Below, piece after piece: positions 1-11,843 of a stretch of DNA of 64,000 nt; positions within the stretch are counted from its first letter, which is position 1, and every line of letters begins with the position of its first letter. The stretch comes from Oikopleura dioica (Eukaryota > Chordata > Appendicularia > Copelata > Oikopleuridae). A model generated the notes under the pieces. It was not told the origin of the DNA. It made no database searches and saw only the letters and a list, made by a program, of their open reading frames with translations. The stretch spans positions 12,405,001 to 12,469,000 of the forward strand of contig OU015567.1 in the NCBI GenBank assembly GCA_907165135.1, written 5' to 3'. The position numbers and the translations under genes were made by a program.

Positions 1-1
1 A

Positions 2-676
2 AAAGACCAAAGCATGGATGAGTTTTTAGAGGACAAATCTTCGATGATGGAATTTCGAGGATGCTGGCAAGACGGACAAGCAGGTGTTTCCTGGCTTACC
101 GGAACCCATATTGCTGACTGGGTCCACAAAGGTGCCGAAGCCAACAGAGACCCGGATACTCAAGAACGAAAATTCTTCGACTTTGAAAACCAGCTCACAG
201 AAGCAGCTGATAAAATAGACAAAATGTTCTGGTTTGGTATTTTGGAAGACTACGAAAGGTCTTTAGAACTCCTCGCGTATCAACTGGACAAACCATTGAA
301 AAATTTCAAGCGTCTGCAACAAAAGATTGGCCGCCAGAATTTGCATAAACTAGAACCGAGCTTGCCATCAGAAGAATCAACAGAGTTTCTCAAAAACTTG
401 ATGCCACAAGACATCTGGCTCTACGAATACGCAAAGACCGTCTTTCAAGCGCGATGGAATTATTACAAAACAAGAATTTATCAACATCCGAAGCGACCTG
501 CTTTTCCGAAAATCCCCTGTCAGTCGACGAGATTCATCTTGAAATGCTCTGGTACTGATAATGGTAAGACACTTTTGTTTGTCCTGTCTGAAAATCGAGT
601 TTTAGACTTCATCTTCAAATGGGATGAGAAGATGCCCGAAGAACATGCTAAAAACTTCAATGATTTACTGCAATAA
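2..676 (+). CDS. Heparan-sulfate 6-O-sulfotransferase-like protein, C-terminal part
   Basis: The reading frame is open to the left edge, so the 5' end lies outside the window; the first in-frame ATG is at 14 but is probably internal. About 220 residues are visible. Features resembling the HS6ST/Sulfotransfer_2 C-terminal half are a W-L-T-G-T segment near residue 28, a FWFGILEDYERSLELL stretch near residue 72 (the usual 'FGLTE' position) and a LYEYAKTVFQARW helix near residue 136. Family members use PAPS to sulfate glycosaminoglycans in the Golgi. The N-terminal PAPS-binding loop is not in the window. The last 60 or so residues after the helix look lineage-specific. It could instead be another Golgi glycan sulfotransferase of the same fold. 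The stop TAA is at 674-676. Confidence 0.6.
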   Translation, partial: KDQSMDEFLEDKSSMMEFRGCWQDGQAGVSWLTGTHIADWVHKGAEANRDPDTQERKFFDFENQLTEAADKIDKMFWFGILEDYERSLELLAYQLDKPLKNFKRLQQKIGRQNLHKLEPSLPSEESTEFLKNLMPQDIWLYEYAKTVFQARWNYYKTRIYQHPKRPAFPKIPCQSTRFILKCSGTDNGKTLLFVLSENRVLDFIFKWDEKMPEEHAKNFNDLLQ

Positions 677-709
677 TTTGATAAACTTGTTTTATTTATG
701 AAAAAAAAG

Positions 710-715
710 AATAAA
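710..715 (+). terminator. Candidate polyadenylation signal
   Basis: AATAAA lies 34 bp after the stop of the sulfotransferase-like gene, preceded by an A-run. Position and sequence fit a 3'-end signal for that gene. Confidence 0.45.
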
Positions 716-834
716 TTTCAACATATGCTCGAAGATTCTTCTTGCAAAAAGTTGGGCCGCGTCTGTTTGCTCAAAATACGTGTGTTGATTTATGGACTAA
801 TAGACAAGCTGTGTGAAAAGTGTAACAGTTAAAA

Positions 835-2326
835 ATGAAATTTACACGGAAGAGAGTTAGATTTATTATTGAAATTGGTGCTGTTTGTGCTGCTATTGCA
901 TGTCTGGTAATAAATTTGTGGCGGTTTGTTGTCATAGATTTGTAGGGAGCAGCATTGGCAGGAAACGAGTGGTTTGATGTCGTTGGCGCTGATCTATCCG
1001 AATCTGGATTTGGAACAAATTTATCCCTTCATGGAGGAGTATTCGAGAGCTGCGGGCCACCAATCGACCCAAATTCTACATTAGAAGAAGAATGTTTCAA
1101 ATTCGAAGAAATTCTAGGGCCTTACACGCCTCTGCAGTTGCTTCAAATCAGAGGATTCCTAGCATTTACCTTTTTAAGTAAACAAAAGTTAAATAATATT
1201 TGCTACCGAAATTTCAGTGCTATTGATGGGTCTTTTCTGTGGTTCAAAATTCGCAGTTGAGTTTTATTTCCTCGGATTTGCTGGAGTCGTTTTGGCATTT
1301 TCAATCGCCGTTGCAATGATCACTACGACTGGTATTCTCGTTTGCAACTGCTTGGACGAACTTGGCGTTCATGGATGGCTCGCTACTATCAGTTTACCGT
1401 GCATCATCATCGCTCTCTTCGCGGTTGAGAGCAAAAACCAGCGAAAAATGCCACTTAATTATATTCCAACGCTGATGTCTTTCGCTGTTTTAGGAAAGTT
1501 TTGAGAAAATGTGAATTTTTAATGCATCTGGTTTTTTAAATCAAAATTTGGGATGAGTTTGGCTACACTTGGCTTAAATTGGTTCGATACGTCAAAGTAC
1601 TTAGGATTCGATTGAAAACATAGAAGAGAGATTTTTTAAAAACTTATTTCAATCAAATAATAGATCCCCGAGAAAAATACGCTCCCGAGGAACCTGCGCC
1701 ATTTCTACCAACAATTTTCCCTCCTGCAGAAACATACAGCGAGTGCGAAAAACGATACTCGTTGACAGTGTATTGCGTCGGCTACTGCAGCGATCAAGGC
1801 GGGTTCAGATGGGAGTGCGAAAAATGGGAAAACTTCCTAAAATTTGAGAATAGCTGGAATACGGCGAATTGGAGGACACCGACGCCATTCGCTATTCGAT
1901 TGGCATGGCTGTATATTGGACTGGTTATACCTGGCTTGGTCGCACAAATTGTCATTCAACAAAGGACACAGATAAATCCTGTGAGTGACATTAACTCTTA
2001 CGCATTGTATTGATTTTTAGCTTCCCATTGCCCGCTTGAACTTAGTCACGATCGCAGGTCTCTTCCTTGTGGTCACTTCTTTTAGCAGTCTTCAAGGTAA
2101 CGAGCTCCCCTCCAACAAATAACATTACGAATGTTTAGATGGATCTAACATCATCAAAGCCGACGAGGTCATCAACTTCGGCACAAGAATAGACAACGGT
2201 TTATCCGCAACTCTTTGCTATTTAGCAGCAATTGGACAACTTTCAATTTATATCATGAGCATTGTTTTCACATCTCAAAACAACTGTTACCATGAAGTTT
2301 CAAATAAAAATCCAGATAAAATTTAG
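835..2326 (+). CDS. Tandem claudin/PMP22-like protein, about eight membrane segments
   Basis: The model joins exons 835-906, 946-1177, 1218-1497, 1558-1596, 1629-1980, 2021-2096 and 2139-2326; all joins keep phase, with introns of 32-60 nt. The first half has TM1 (residues about 9-28), a Cys-containing extracellular loop and three more hydrophobic segments, the claudin/PMP22 order. After about residue 210 the pattern restarts: a TM segment ending LATLGLNWFD, parallel to the first module's ALAGNEWFD, then a longer loop with six cysteines and three more TM segments. I infer a fused duplicate of a tetraspan module acting at the plasma membrane, perhaps in cell junctions. The classical claudin W-GLW-C-C signature is only partly present, so the exact family is uncertain. 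An open stretch at 2360-2460 could be a further exon. Confidence 0.6.
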
Positions 2327-2726
2327 TCAAGATTACCCAATAAGATCGAATTTGTCTTCAACTTGAACGTGATGGAACGTGGGGGCGGATTTCCGTTAGC
2401 GGCGGCTCTCGTTTATCCTGTTCTTTGCATTGAATTTCACTGTAGTTTGCGTTTTTGCTCGGGTCAAGGAAGATAGTAACACCTTGATTTTTAAGTTAAT
2501 TAGACTAATTTTTTCAATATCTCATTTTTTAGTTTGCCCTGCACAAAAAGATCGAAATCTTCTCTTATTTTCAAAGAAGTTGTGATTGAGAGATGAATTC
2601 GAAAGTTTACATTTTATTTAGGAAAAGCGCTAAATTAGCAGCAAGAAATTGCTCAGATAGGTAAATGAAGAGGATAGTATTTGCAGTTGACTTTGAGTTA
2701 CAGAAGAATAAAAGTTGACGGAATAT
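2327..2726. other. Intergenic stretch between convergent genes
   Basis: About 400 bp between the stop of the claudin-like gene and the stop of SLC33A1 on the other strand. One frame at roughly 2344-2465 (+) encodes a hydrophobic run (GGGFPLAAALVYPVL) with no clear splice connection. Otherwise I see only AT-rich 3' sequence. Confidence 0.4.
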
Positions 2727-4498
2727 TTAAAGAATTACATTTGAAGCTCTTTCGTCGTCTAGAAGTGGCGAGTAAGAAATATCTCTTTGCTTGGTGCTTG
2801 AGCCTGCTGCAGAATGCGGAACAAGCCATTTTTCTTTGGGCAGATTCTGGAGGTAGAACAGCTTCGGCGTGAAAATAACGAACCAGAGAACGCCGAGAAT
2901 AGTGCAAATGATTGACAGAGAGAAAACTGGATCCCAGCCCTTGAGTTATGTTGATACACTTTATCATAGATAGCAGCTACTTACATTGAAATCAGAGAGC
3001 TGCTGTTCCCCATTTTCTAGTTTCGTTATATTAAAAGCTTCCTCGATGGGACTGTCCCCCATTTTATCTTAAATTAAGTTGATTCAAATTATTCAATGAA
3101 AGTTTCAAACTAACCTAGAGTCCAAAGAGCAAGTGTTTCCGGCCAAGAGCCGCCGAAGTTTGCCGCCGAATTGAGGAGAGTCATATAGACACCACCAAGA
3201 ACCGGGTCGGATATTTGAGCATGAAATGACATGGTTGAAACAAAGTTCACTGTCCCGAAGATCGAGTCTGAATGAACAATAAAAACTTAAAGTTGTTGAA
3301 GACAAAAATACCGAAAATGCTCAAAATAACGATGATGGTAATTGCGCTTCCGTCAAATACCATTTTCGGCATATAATGAATAACAAGAGGGGAAGTAGCG
3401 GCGGAAATGAGGCCATAGATTGCTGTCACTGTCCAGCAGGTTAAGGCGCGTTTGGAAGTGAATCTTTCAATGGCCATTGGCAGTAGGATTCGGATAGGAG
3501 CTAGAAAGGAATAAGTTTGAACTGGATTCAAATTTTAGATCTACCCAAGTAGGAACTGAGCAGGGCAAGAGTAGAACGAGAAAGCCCCCTTTCGGTTAGT
3601 TTGAGCATGCTTGCTTCGCCAGCTACCGCCGAGCCGATATTGCAAGTGAACCACAGCAAAATGAGCGTTTTAACTGAGTGGAGCTTGAAGATGGCCAGCA
3701 TCGTCTTGTAAGTCTCTTTCAAAGGTGGCGGTTTCAAGGACTCGTCGTCTTTTTCTGACTTGAGCGCGGCAATCAACACAGTTAGAATGATAAAACAGGC
3801 TCCCCAAAACGCGAAGTAACCGGCAGTCGTGACGAGAGGAAGAGGAGAGCTTTAAAAGTGGTTAAATTAAGACTGATAGAAAGGGCTGGTTGCCAAGGAG
3901 GAGTAAAATCAATTGTAGCATACCTGTTTTCCGCTGAGCGAAGCCATTTGTTAACAAAATCGGCGTCAGAAAGAGCCATGAAAAATCCGTACCCGAAGAA
4001 AGCGCCTAGTGTTTGTCCAGCAGCGTTGCAGTTCGCCGCAGCGCCGGCGTTTTTGCGAGAAAGAAGGGTCAGCGCCCACCCGTCTACGACGATGTCTTGG
4101 GTGGCGACGAGAAAGTTGAGAATGAAGAAACAAACTGCCAGTGGAACGACCTGCTTGTTTTCCATAAAAGAATCGATTCTTGCAGAGAGGAAGAGGAGAA
4201 AAGTGCCGATCAGGAGCTGGACTGGAAAAAGCCAGGATTTGCGCCGCCCAATGCGGTGAAAATAAACCGAATCGACCAAGCCTGCCCAGAGAAATTTGAA
4301 AGAAAAGGGATAACCCGCAAAGGTGAAAACGGCTTGCTGCGCATAGGTCACGCCCGCCTTTTGCAGGAGAAGAGGGATAGACGCGCCAAGACCTAAAGGA
4401 ACGCCCTGGAGAAAGTAGAGCAGGAGCAAGAAGCAAACTGCGAATAAATCATTTCGAATAAGGCCCGACTTTGGCAACATTTTTTGTCGCAAACTCAT
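2727..4498 (-). CDS. slc33a1: Acetyl-coenzyme A transporter (SLC33A1/AT-1)
   Basis: A major-facilitator membrane protein that imports acetyl-CoA into the endoplasmic reticulum for acetylation of proteins and glycolipids. Coding exons, in transcription order, are 4498-3924, 3849-3545, 3500-3312, 3267-3115, 3067-2985 and 2939-2727, separated by GT-AG introns of 44-74 nt. Strong family matches are LQGVPLGLGASIPLLLQ in TM1, ATQDIVVDGWALTLLSR, CNAAGQTLGAFFGYGFF and VGGVYMTLLN-type sequence near SDPVLGG. The last exon encodes TM12 and an acidic tail. Start 4498 (MSLRQ) was chosen because an AG lies shortly upstream on the minus strand (near 4519). MLPKSG at 4480 is an alternative start, and a short upstream ATG lies between the AG and 4498. 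Antisense frames over the first exon are shadows. Confidence 0.93.
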
Positions 4499-4816
4499 TT
4501 TCTTGTTTTCAATCCCATTCTGTGGATGAAAAAGAATCAATTTTTGAGGCAAGTATATATGATATATTGAAAATTTCGTGCATGTTCGGCAGTACAGTAA
4601 ATAAAGGAATGTGGCCAAGTACAGTGAGTGTTAGAGAGAACAGAGGAGAATGAAGAAGTTGGGAGTTTAGAATGATAGTTCCGAGCGATATCGGACATTA
4701 ATTAAAATTGAAAAGCATTAGAAAACATTAACTGAACAATAAAGCTACTACAGAAGTTGCCTAGATACCTAGGTTAATACTAGAATATTAAAGCTGAAAC
4801 GAGTCTTTTTAAAAGA

Positions 4817-7800
4817 CTACTTGTAATTGATTTTTGCAGGCAGTCCGCGGTCCCAATTCTCTGGAATATTGTAACAAGCAGGAATGAGTCCGTAATTTAC
4901 GCATGCACCAGCATTTGCAGCTCCAAGTTTACACGCTAGAAAAAAAACCGTTATACCGTAGCTTCTGTTTATCGCAGAAAAATGCAAACCTCGAGCGGCT
5001 TCGTTTATGTATCGCGATATACAGGGTCCAGGCTCTTTGGAAGAGTTGCGCACGCCGGAAAACCAATCTGCATAAAGTCGAAGGGTGAACCGATCGATAT
5101 CCCTGTCAGTCACACTCCACAGCATCGCCAGAACAGATTCGCAACCAGAGTCGAGGATTCTTGAGTTTCGAATTTAAAATCTTACTTTACTTTGTGTCTT
5201 ACTTGGTGATGGCGCCCCTGGGCTCAGTTCGTCCATCATCGCGTAGTCTACCAGATCCACATCCGATGAGATGCATGGTGCTAGATACACCTTTTCTGAC
5301 GACTCTTCCCCAGCCGCCGACGCAGTCAGAGCCGCTGCCATGTCCTGCGAAGATGTAGAGCGACTTTTCGTTGAGCTTTTTGATAAGCTCGTTTGAGGGA
5401 GGAGCCATGGAAGTGTATCCATCCCATTCTTTGACGCTCTGGAAAAACTTGCCAACGGTTTCCGCCGAGCCAGCGAGATTGGTTTGACTATCGACGACGT
5501 AGAGCACGTCGCAAATGTCAACGCATCGATTTTCTGGCTCCGTGCGCAAAAGATACTCTGCATGACGCATTGACATCATCCTTGAAAAAGATTTGTTGGG
5601 ATTTTGCAATAAAAAGCGTGCTTACCTGGATATTCGAAGACCTTTACAAATAGGCATTCGCTCAAAGCAAAGAGTCTGGACAAGTCGGCCGAGGACAAGA
5701 TAAGTGGATGTCGTTCGCTGATATTGCATTTCCACGAAAGTATGCGCTTTCACAAGCTTATCTAACTCAACTTTGCGGATGTTGACGATTCCGGCGACAT
5801 TCGTTTTCGCCAGAGTATTCATGAAAGACCATGCTCTTACAGCGTAATTTAAGTAGAGAGCTCTTGAAGACTTCATCTTTGGCTGAGGCGCCTCTTTAGG
5901 CCACGTGATCGCTTTCGAAAACGTAAAGAGAGGAAGGGCCGGACCGAGCACGTCTATAATTCCTTTCTGCGAAAAATAATTATTCCCGATTTGTTACCGG
6001 GTAATTTGGAAGTCCAAAGCTGCTGACAATAGTCGTTTCGCTTAGCCCGCGTCTCCCACCACTGATTTGGATCGGTCACTTCCTTGCTCAGCTCCTCAGA
6101 AATTTGGTCGACAGTGTGGCGCATTTTCAAGGCCTCTGATGCAAGAGCAGTGCCGTCAAAAGCGACTGAAAGAACAGCTCCGTTTGGCTCCATTCGCGTA
6201 ACCAGCGCAAGACAGTTTTCGTAAGAACAGTGGAGAGTTTTCGAGACCTCTTTTGATAAAATTTACTCAAAGTTATCGATATGGGCACTACCTGGAATCA
6301 AGCTGACGATGACAAGGACATCTTCAAGGTGCTCTCGGAAGAAATCGTCCGTTGCGTTCACCGAGCTTATCATGTCTAGCGCTTTCTTTTGATTCCTTTC
6401 TGGCACTGCCGTAATATTGTTGCTCAGTCGCAACTGACAACCAAACTCCGTGTCGATGAGTGCACCAATGCCGACCACATCACCGTGCAACTCGCCCAGT
6501 TTTGCAGAATCACTCAAAATTATCGTACTCTTTTCTGCCACTTGTTGCTTTCGAATTATTTCACCGATTCGAAGATTCAGAATTGCGCGAATCGTCTCCA
6601 TATCCCCAAATTCTCGCGCAGTTATCAATGCTGGAAAAATTAATGAAAACGACATAAAGTGACTTTAAGCCAACCTTCATCCAAGATCGCCTCGTCTGAA
6701 GCGGAAGGAGCAGACGGTTCGATGGGTGTGTGTGTGTTGAAGACACTGTTGACTTCGGCTGTGATAGGCGAGACTGGTCGGGAGTGAAATCGCTGAAGAC
6801 GAACACTCTCGGCATTGTCGTTCTCCTCATTTTTAATTGGAGAAAGATCAAGAAAGTCGCCGGCTGGGCCCGATTGTACAGCTTCTTCGGGCTCATCATC
6901 TGAAGCCGTCGGCGCACGATTATCTTCAACGGGTTCCGCAGTTTTCATCGCTCGTCTTGCCATCGCTCTCGTCATCCGCGTTGCGTGGACCGAAGGTGCA
7001 ACTGGAGTGTTAACAACAGCGAGAGAAGGTTCCTGCGTTTCGCTGTCTTTGAAAACAGGAACTCTTTGCTTTCTACGAGTACTCAGTTTTGCTTCTGATG
7101 GAACTCTCATGGGAGTAATCGTCGGAGTCGCTACAATTAAATCTTGTTTCAAGCGACGTCGCGCTGGTGTTTTCATCTCACTTTTGACTTTCATTTTTGT
7201 GAAAGGCTCTGTTAAACGATTCGTCAACTAATAAGGTTAAATCTTGAAAAAATGATATGTATTCCTAAATCGTTTCCTTCTAATTCTATTTGATTGTTGA
7301 TTGTCTTAAATGTTCTATCGTAAATGATCTGGGCAACCTGAAATCGAGCAAAACGACGACAATTTTTTGGGTTGATTTTTTCGCAGTTGTTCATTTCAGC
7401 CATCTTTGCGCTTATAAAGTCGATCGCCTGGGATGGCGATATTAGCTCTAATGCTCGGAGGATAACGACGAATGCCAGCTACAATGATCGAATAATCAAA
7501 AGGCGATTAAATAGAAATTACCTCTGAAAGCCATTGCGAAAAACCGTGTCCCGCGATCGCAATTTCTTTGAAGAGACACAATCCAGCATTAACGGCGCTT
7601 TGAGGATCAGGTTGAACTCGCAGCAATGAAGTCAAGGCAATTGCATAGTTTCGCGCGATATCGATGTCTAGATCCGTCATTTTCGGAAGAACAGGCAATT
7701 TGAAGTTGAATTTTGACGTTTTGGGCTGGTGTTTCTCCGCCATGATTTTCGTAATCGGCGAGGCGGAACAATCAAAAGCAAATTCTTTCTTGATCGCATT

Positions 7801-10800
7801 GGACTTCAGACCGTCCTCGCTCATTTCTTCAATATTAGAAGAATTCCGTCTGGGTGGGTCAAGTGAGATTGCCGCCGCTTTCGCCTGTGGATTGATTCCT
7901 CGCATAAACTCGTTTTGAGAATCAAGTTTGAATATTTTGAGCAACGCCGGCACCTCCTCACGCCACTTGCGAGTTTGACCTTCGAGTTCCAAAGCGCGAA
8001 TTTGAAACGATTTCGCCAAAATGTAAGTCGATTGGAGCCCCCAAATCTCAGAGAGGACGAGCAGCTCGTTTGCGAATTGCCTCGCCTCTGTGGACATTCC
8101 CCGAATGAGGAGATCTTCCACGTGCTCTGCCGATATCCAAATCGTCTTTTCAAGTGATCGGAGAGTCGATAAAATCTCGCGGCCGATCTTTTGAATTTTC
8201 AGTGCTCCCTGGCTCTTTGCAGAGGTTGAAAAGAGAGTTGAATAAAAAGACCGATCGCAGTTGAGAGAAAGCACGGTAACTAACAGTTGGATCGCGTAAC
8301 GAAGTCCGCATTTGTGATGGTCAGTCAACATACTCCCAACGTGTCCAAGGGCCTTGTCATGATACTCACTCCAAGGAGAAGCAGAAGAAAGAGGCGTTTC
8401 ACGCAAACTAGTCACCATATCTAATTCCTCTTGTTCTTCGAAATGGAATGATTTCTGATCGCTGGGAAGAATGTCTTCGTTCATCAAATTTCCAAAAACG
8501 AGCCTTTTCTCGTGCTCTGACTTGACGAGGCAATCACGCGCTTTATTCAGTATTTCTCCAACTTCATCGTCAAACTCAGCCTGGCTGGAGTATATCGAGT
8601 GTTTGTAGATGACCCACATGGAGGAGCCAAGATCCATCGCCAAATCTGCAATCAAGGAAGACACCGCCTCCTAAATTTTAAGATTAAATTAATCGATTGC
8701 TTTTGTTATTTACCAGTTCAGCGTTCTTCTTCGGATAGTACCAGTCAACAATCAGTTTTAATAGCTTTTTCAGTAGCGAAGTGCCAGCTTCGCGTTTCCC
8801 GACGATAAGCAGCAGTTCCGCAGCAATGTAAATCGTGTTGACATAATTCAAAACAGCGGTTGTTGTTGAGCACTTACTGAATTGCTCCCGCACTTTTATG
8901 TTGCAAAGCTTCTCAATTTCCAACCTTATCGGTGGCGAGCTCTTCTTGGCCATATTTGCGCTCCAAGCCGTTTGGAGATCTTTCTGCCAAGAAGAGAGGA
9001 TCTTCCAGACGCAAGTTAATTCTTCATTCGGTACTTCTTCATTTTTTGAGCACTGAAATGTGAGTTTCTTCGTTTCCTCTGGAAAAACCTCCCTCAATTG
9101 AAAAATGACGAGCTTGAGAAGATCTTGTTCGCCTTCTGGAAGCTTTCTGTACTCGCTGAACTGATTCAAAGTCGCCACAAGCAACGCGATAGATTCAGGA
9201 AGCTGCGGAGGACCAGATTCAGTCAGCAAGCTGATTAGGATCGTGATGAACTGAACTTGCGCTTTCTTCTCGATACTGAACAGTGTGAACAAATTTGCGT
9301 GCAAGGGAGAAGGGCTTCGTTTAAAAGACTGGCATAAAAGCTGATTTAAAAACATCTTCACCATAAGCGTCTCCATCTTCGTGCAGCTCCGGTGTCCAGA
9401 TACTTTGATTGCTAGCGCGTTGTAAATGTCCATAATATTCGTTCGCTCGTAGCTGCACAGTCCGTGCTGCTCAAAGATCCAGGAGAGCTCGTTAATCGTC
9501 AACTCGACCAAGCTCCAGTGCTGGTAGGTCGAAAATTCGTCGTCGTTTCGCGCCGCGCTCATCAAGTAGCTGAAGCAGCCTTTAACATTCTTTAGCGCCG
9601 TTTCGACCAAAATAGCCCGACTCGACTTTGTCAGCTTTTCCCGTTGTTTCTCGACTGTTTGGATGAGACGGAGAAAAGAATAGACTGCGAAACAAGGATA
9701 CTTGTGCTTGATGTCGTATTCCTCACTGACTTCCGCTTGTTGTTTCAAGCTCGACAAGGCCAGAGCCATGCTACCGATGGACTGGTTGAGAGGGAGCAAA
9801 ACGCCGTCCAAGGCAAACCAAAGATCTTTCGTCTTCTGTTCATTAGCCTGCTCCTTTGGAACAGGAGTGAGGGATTGACAGAGGTTATGTGTGATCTGCG
9901 CGAAGCCGTAAATTACTTCTTGAATGTCGTTCTCGTCGAGGTTCTCTGTCATCAAAATGTGGCCAGACGTGAGATCTAGATTTTAATTCCCAAAAAGTCC
10001 TTTTCCAATAAAACTTACATTTCTTCAAAATTTGGGCAATTCGTCCCATGCAGATAAGATGATGTGTTCGCCAGGACCGGTTTTTTGCTGAAATGCTTGG
10101 AAATTCAAATACGATCGCCTTCAATGCATTCACAAAGGCTCGAATCTCTTTGAAGGTTTCTCGAGTGGGCGTAACAATCTGTTGCTGAAGAAGGTTTTCC
10201 GAGGTGTCTGCTTCCTCTGGCTGATACTTGTCGTTCATCAGGATGAGCAACTCATTAGTAAGGCAAACGCCAAAACCAGGAATGCTGGAGTACTGAACCA
10301 CTTCTTGCCGAAACTCTCGGAAGAGTGTTATCATGGAATCGAAACGGGCGAACTCACAAGTGTGGAAAAGCGCGCGCACAAACTGAATTGAGAATGAAAA
10401 AAAAACTTAAATTTGGATGAAGCGATTTACTCTTTTGGAAAGCGTGAACTTGTCGAGAATAAGCCAGGCTCTTCTTCCGGCAACCCAATCGGCCTCACGG
10501 TCTTTGGATTTGAGAACAGCGTGAGAGTTGTTATTGTATAGCGCCCAGAGGTCCATCTGTAATCGGCCAGCGATGCTTTTCATCGACTTCTGGTACTTTG
10601 GGATTTGCGCTATTTTGGGGAGAATGAGGAGCAGGTGATCAACCACTTGAGCCAAAGTTGAATGGTCAGGATTGTACTTTGTCGAGGCAGTTTTTGTGAT
10701 GTAATTATAGATCAACTACGAAATTTTAATATTGAAATAAAGGAAGACTCACTTTGAAAGCTGCAACCGCGTTCCCGTCGATCTTTAGCTTTTCCAGGGT

Positions 10801-10821
10801 GGCGAAATCGATGTCACCCAT
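4817..10821 (-). CDS. espl1: Separase (caspase-like protease that cleaves cohesin)
   Basis: Separase cleaves the cohesin kleisin subunit at anaphase. Thirteen exons run from ATG 10821 to stop 4817, about 1,800 residues in total. The N-terminal two thirds (exons at 10753-7482) form a helical solenoid without obvious motifs. Exon 7230-6675 encodes a basic, Ser/Pro-rich, probably disordered linker like the cleaved and regulated region of other separases. The catalytic domain follows. The exon at about 5590-5204 carries the catalytic His in FAGHGSG and the catalytic Cys in IGCGSGRL, and exon 5161-4994 has the signature LWSVTDRDIDRF. The last exon (4937-4817) has ACKL...GLIPACYNIP, matching the family C-terminus. 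Introns are 40-60 nt, plus one of about 107 nt near 7337-7231. A pyrimidine-rich TTTCAG ends at 10831 on the minus strand, a likely spliced-leader acceptor just before the start. No securin is recognisable nearby, as expected for a fast-evolving partner. Confidence 0.95.
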
Positions 10822-11418
10822 TTTAACTTTCTGAAAGAAATGATCACTCTCTGCTTTCGCTTCGTGAGTAACAAAAGCGTGTCGCCAGGCGGGTGTTTTG
10901 TGCAGTTACCAATTAAAAAGTAACCATTCAATAATTAATTGCGCCCTCGTCGTCAAGGCCAAAATCATAAAAAATCTGCAATGGGTACATTCGGAAAAAC
11001 GCGCTTACTTATAAGCAGAACAACGAAAGAAGATTTCTAACAGTGGCAGTTCACTTTTAGTAGCCACCCTTCTGATAGTGACTAGTCAAGAACTGACTCG
11101 TAGAAAAATTTTCTACATCATCAATATTGCTCGTATATTTTCTGACCTGCAGTATTTCTGACCTCCAAGAATATTGATGGCTGATAAACTGAAGCCGATA
11201 GATTATAAATTTCAATTTATAATCATCAAAATGAATTGCCATGATTTGTTTATTGAAAGCAAAAATCAATTTGTGTTGACTGAAGTTATTATTATTTTCT
11301 TTTCAAATTAAGGCAGTAGGTAAGTTGAACGAAGGAACAAGATAAGAATTGTCACAGAATTATCTAACAGAAGGAATTTCCTTAAAAATCTTTTTCTGGA
11401 AAAGCAAATTGAACAGAG
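10822..11418. other. AT-rich intergenic region upstream of separase
   Basis: About 600 bp between the separase start and the stop of the short orphan gene, both on the minus strand. It holds the probable trans-splice acceptor (AG at 10831-10832, minus) and AT-rich DNA. A 70-codon minus frame at 11057-11269 has biased low-complexity composition, and I do not call it a gene. Confidence 0.4.
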
Positions 11419-11772
11419 TTAAATGCTTGTTTTACTGATGGAAACTGCTACGGAGAGTTTGTCAACGAAGGTCGTCACGGAAACTTCAGATTCCTCCGGG
11501 ATCTCGATATCCTTCCGCCAGTTAGCGTACGTAGTCGTGCAGCTGTTCATATCATGGAGAAGGTTTCGCCCGAAGATGGTGATGTTTCGCCCCTTAATTT
11601 CTGTTTTGGTGATATGGCAGCACTGCATCATCCGGTGAGTATCAGCCAAGGGGACAAAGAAGTAGTAAGCGCAATCCTGCCGCTGCCAGACCCATTCGTT
11701 CAGTTTCTTCTGCTCTTTCTTCGATTTTCTCGGTGAGTGTGTGCCGCCGAAAATTGTCGCGATTTTTGCCAT
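11419..11772 (-). CDS. Orphan single-exon protein of 117 residues
   Basis: I do not recognise this protein. It begins MAKIATIFGG, has a basic stretch (RKSKKEQKK) near residue 15 and an aromatic/Cys-rich middle (CAYYFF, MMQCCH), and ends in a Ser/Val-rich tail. There is no signal peptide or membrane segment. Evidence that it is a gene is one uninterrupted frame flanked by AT-rich DNA and a good TATA element about 64 bp upstream of the ATG, unlike the trans-splice-type starts nearby. It could be a lineage-specific gene or a chance frame. Confidence 0.45.
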   Translation of the reverse strand: MAKIATIFGGTHSPRKSKKEQKKLNEWVWQRQDCAYYFFVPLADTHRMMQCCHITKTEIKGRNITIFGRNLLHDMNSCTTTYANWRKDIEIPEESEVSVTTFVDKLSVAVSISKTSI

Positions 11773-11835
11773 GTTAACAAAAGTTATTGATTTATGTTAT
11801 GATTAAGATATTTTGTTGAAAAGTTTCTAAGCGCG

Positions 11836-11843
11836 TATTTATA
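11836..11843 (-). promoter_or_regulatory. TATA box of the orphan gene
   Basis: On the minus strand the sequence reads TATAAATA, 64-71 bp upstream of the ATG at 11772. A start site about 30 bp downstream would leave a 5' leader of roughly 35 nt. Confidence 0.5.

Noticed and set aside
3858-4436. Long frames on both strands over the first SLC33A1 exon
   Set aside because: Only the frame encoding the acetyl-CoA transporter matches a family; the others are GC-bias shadows.
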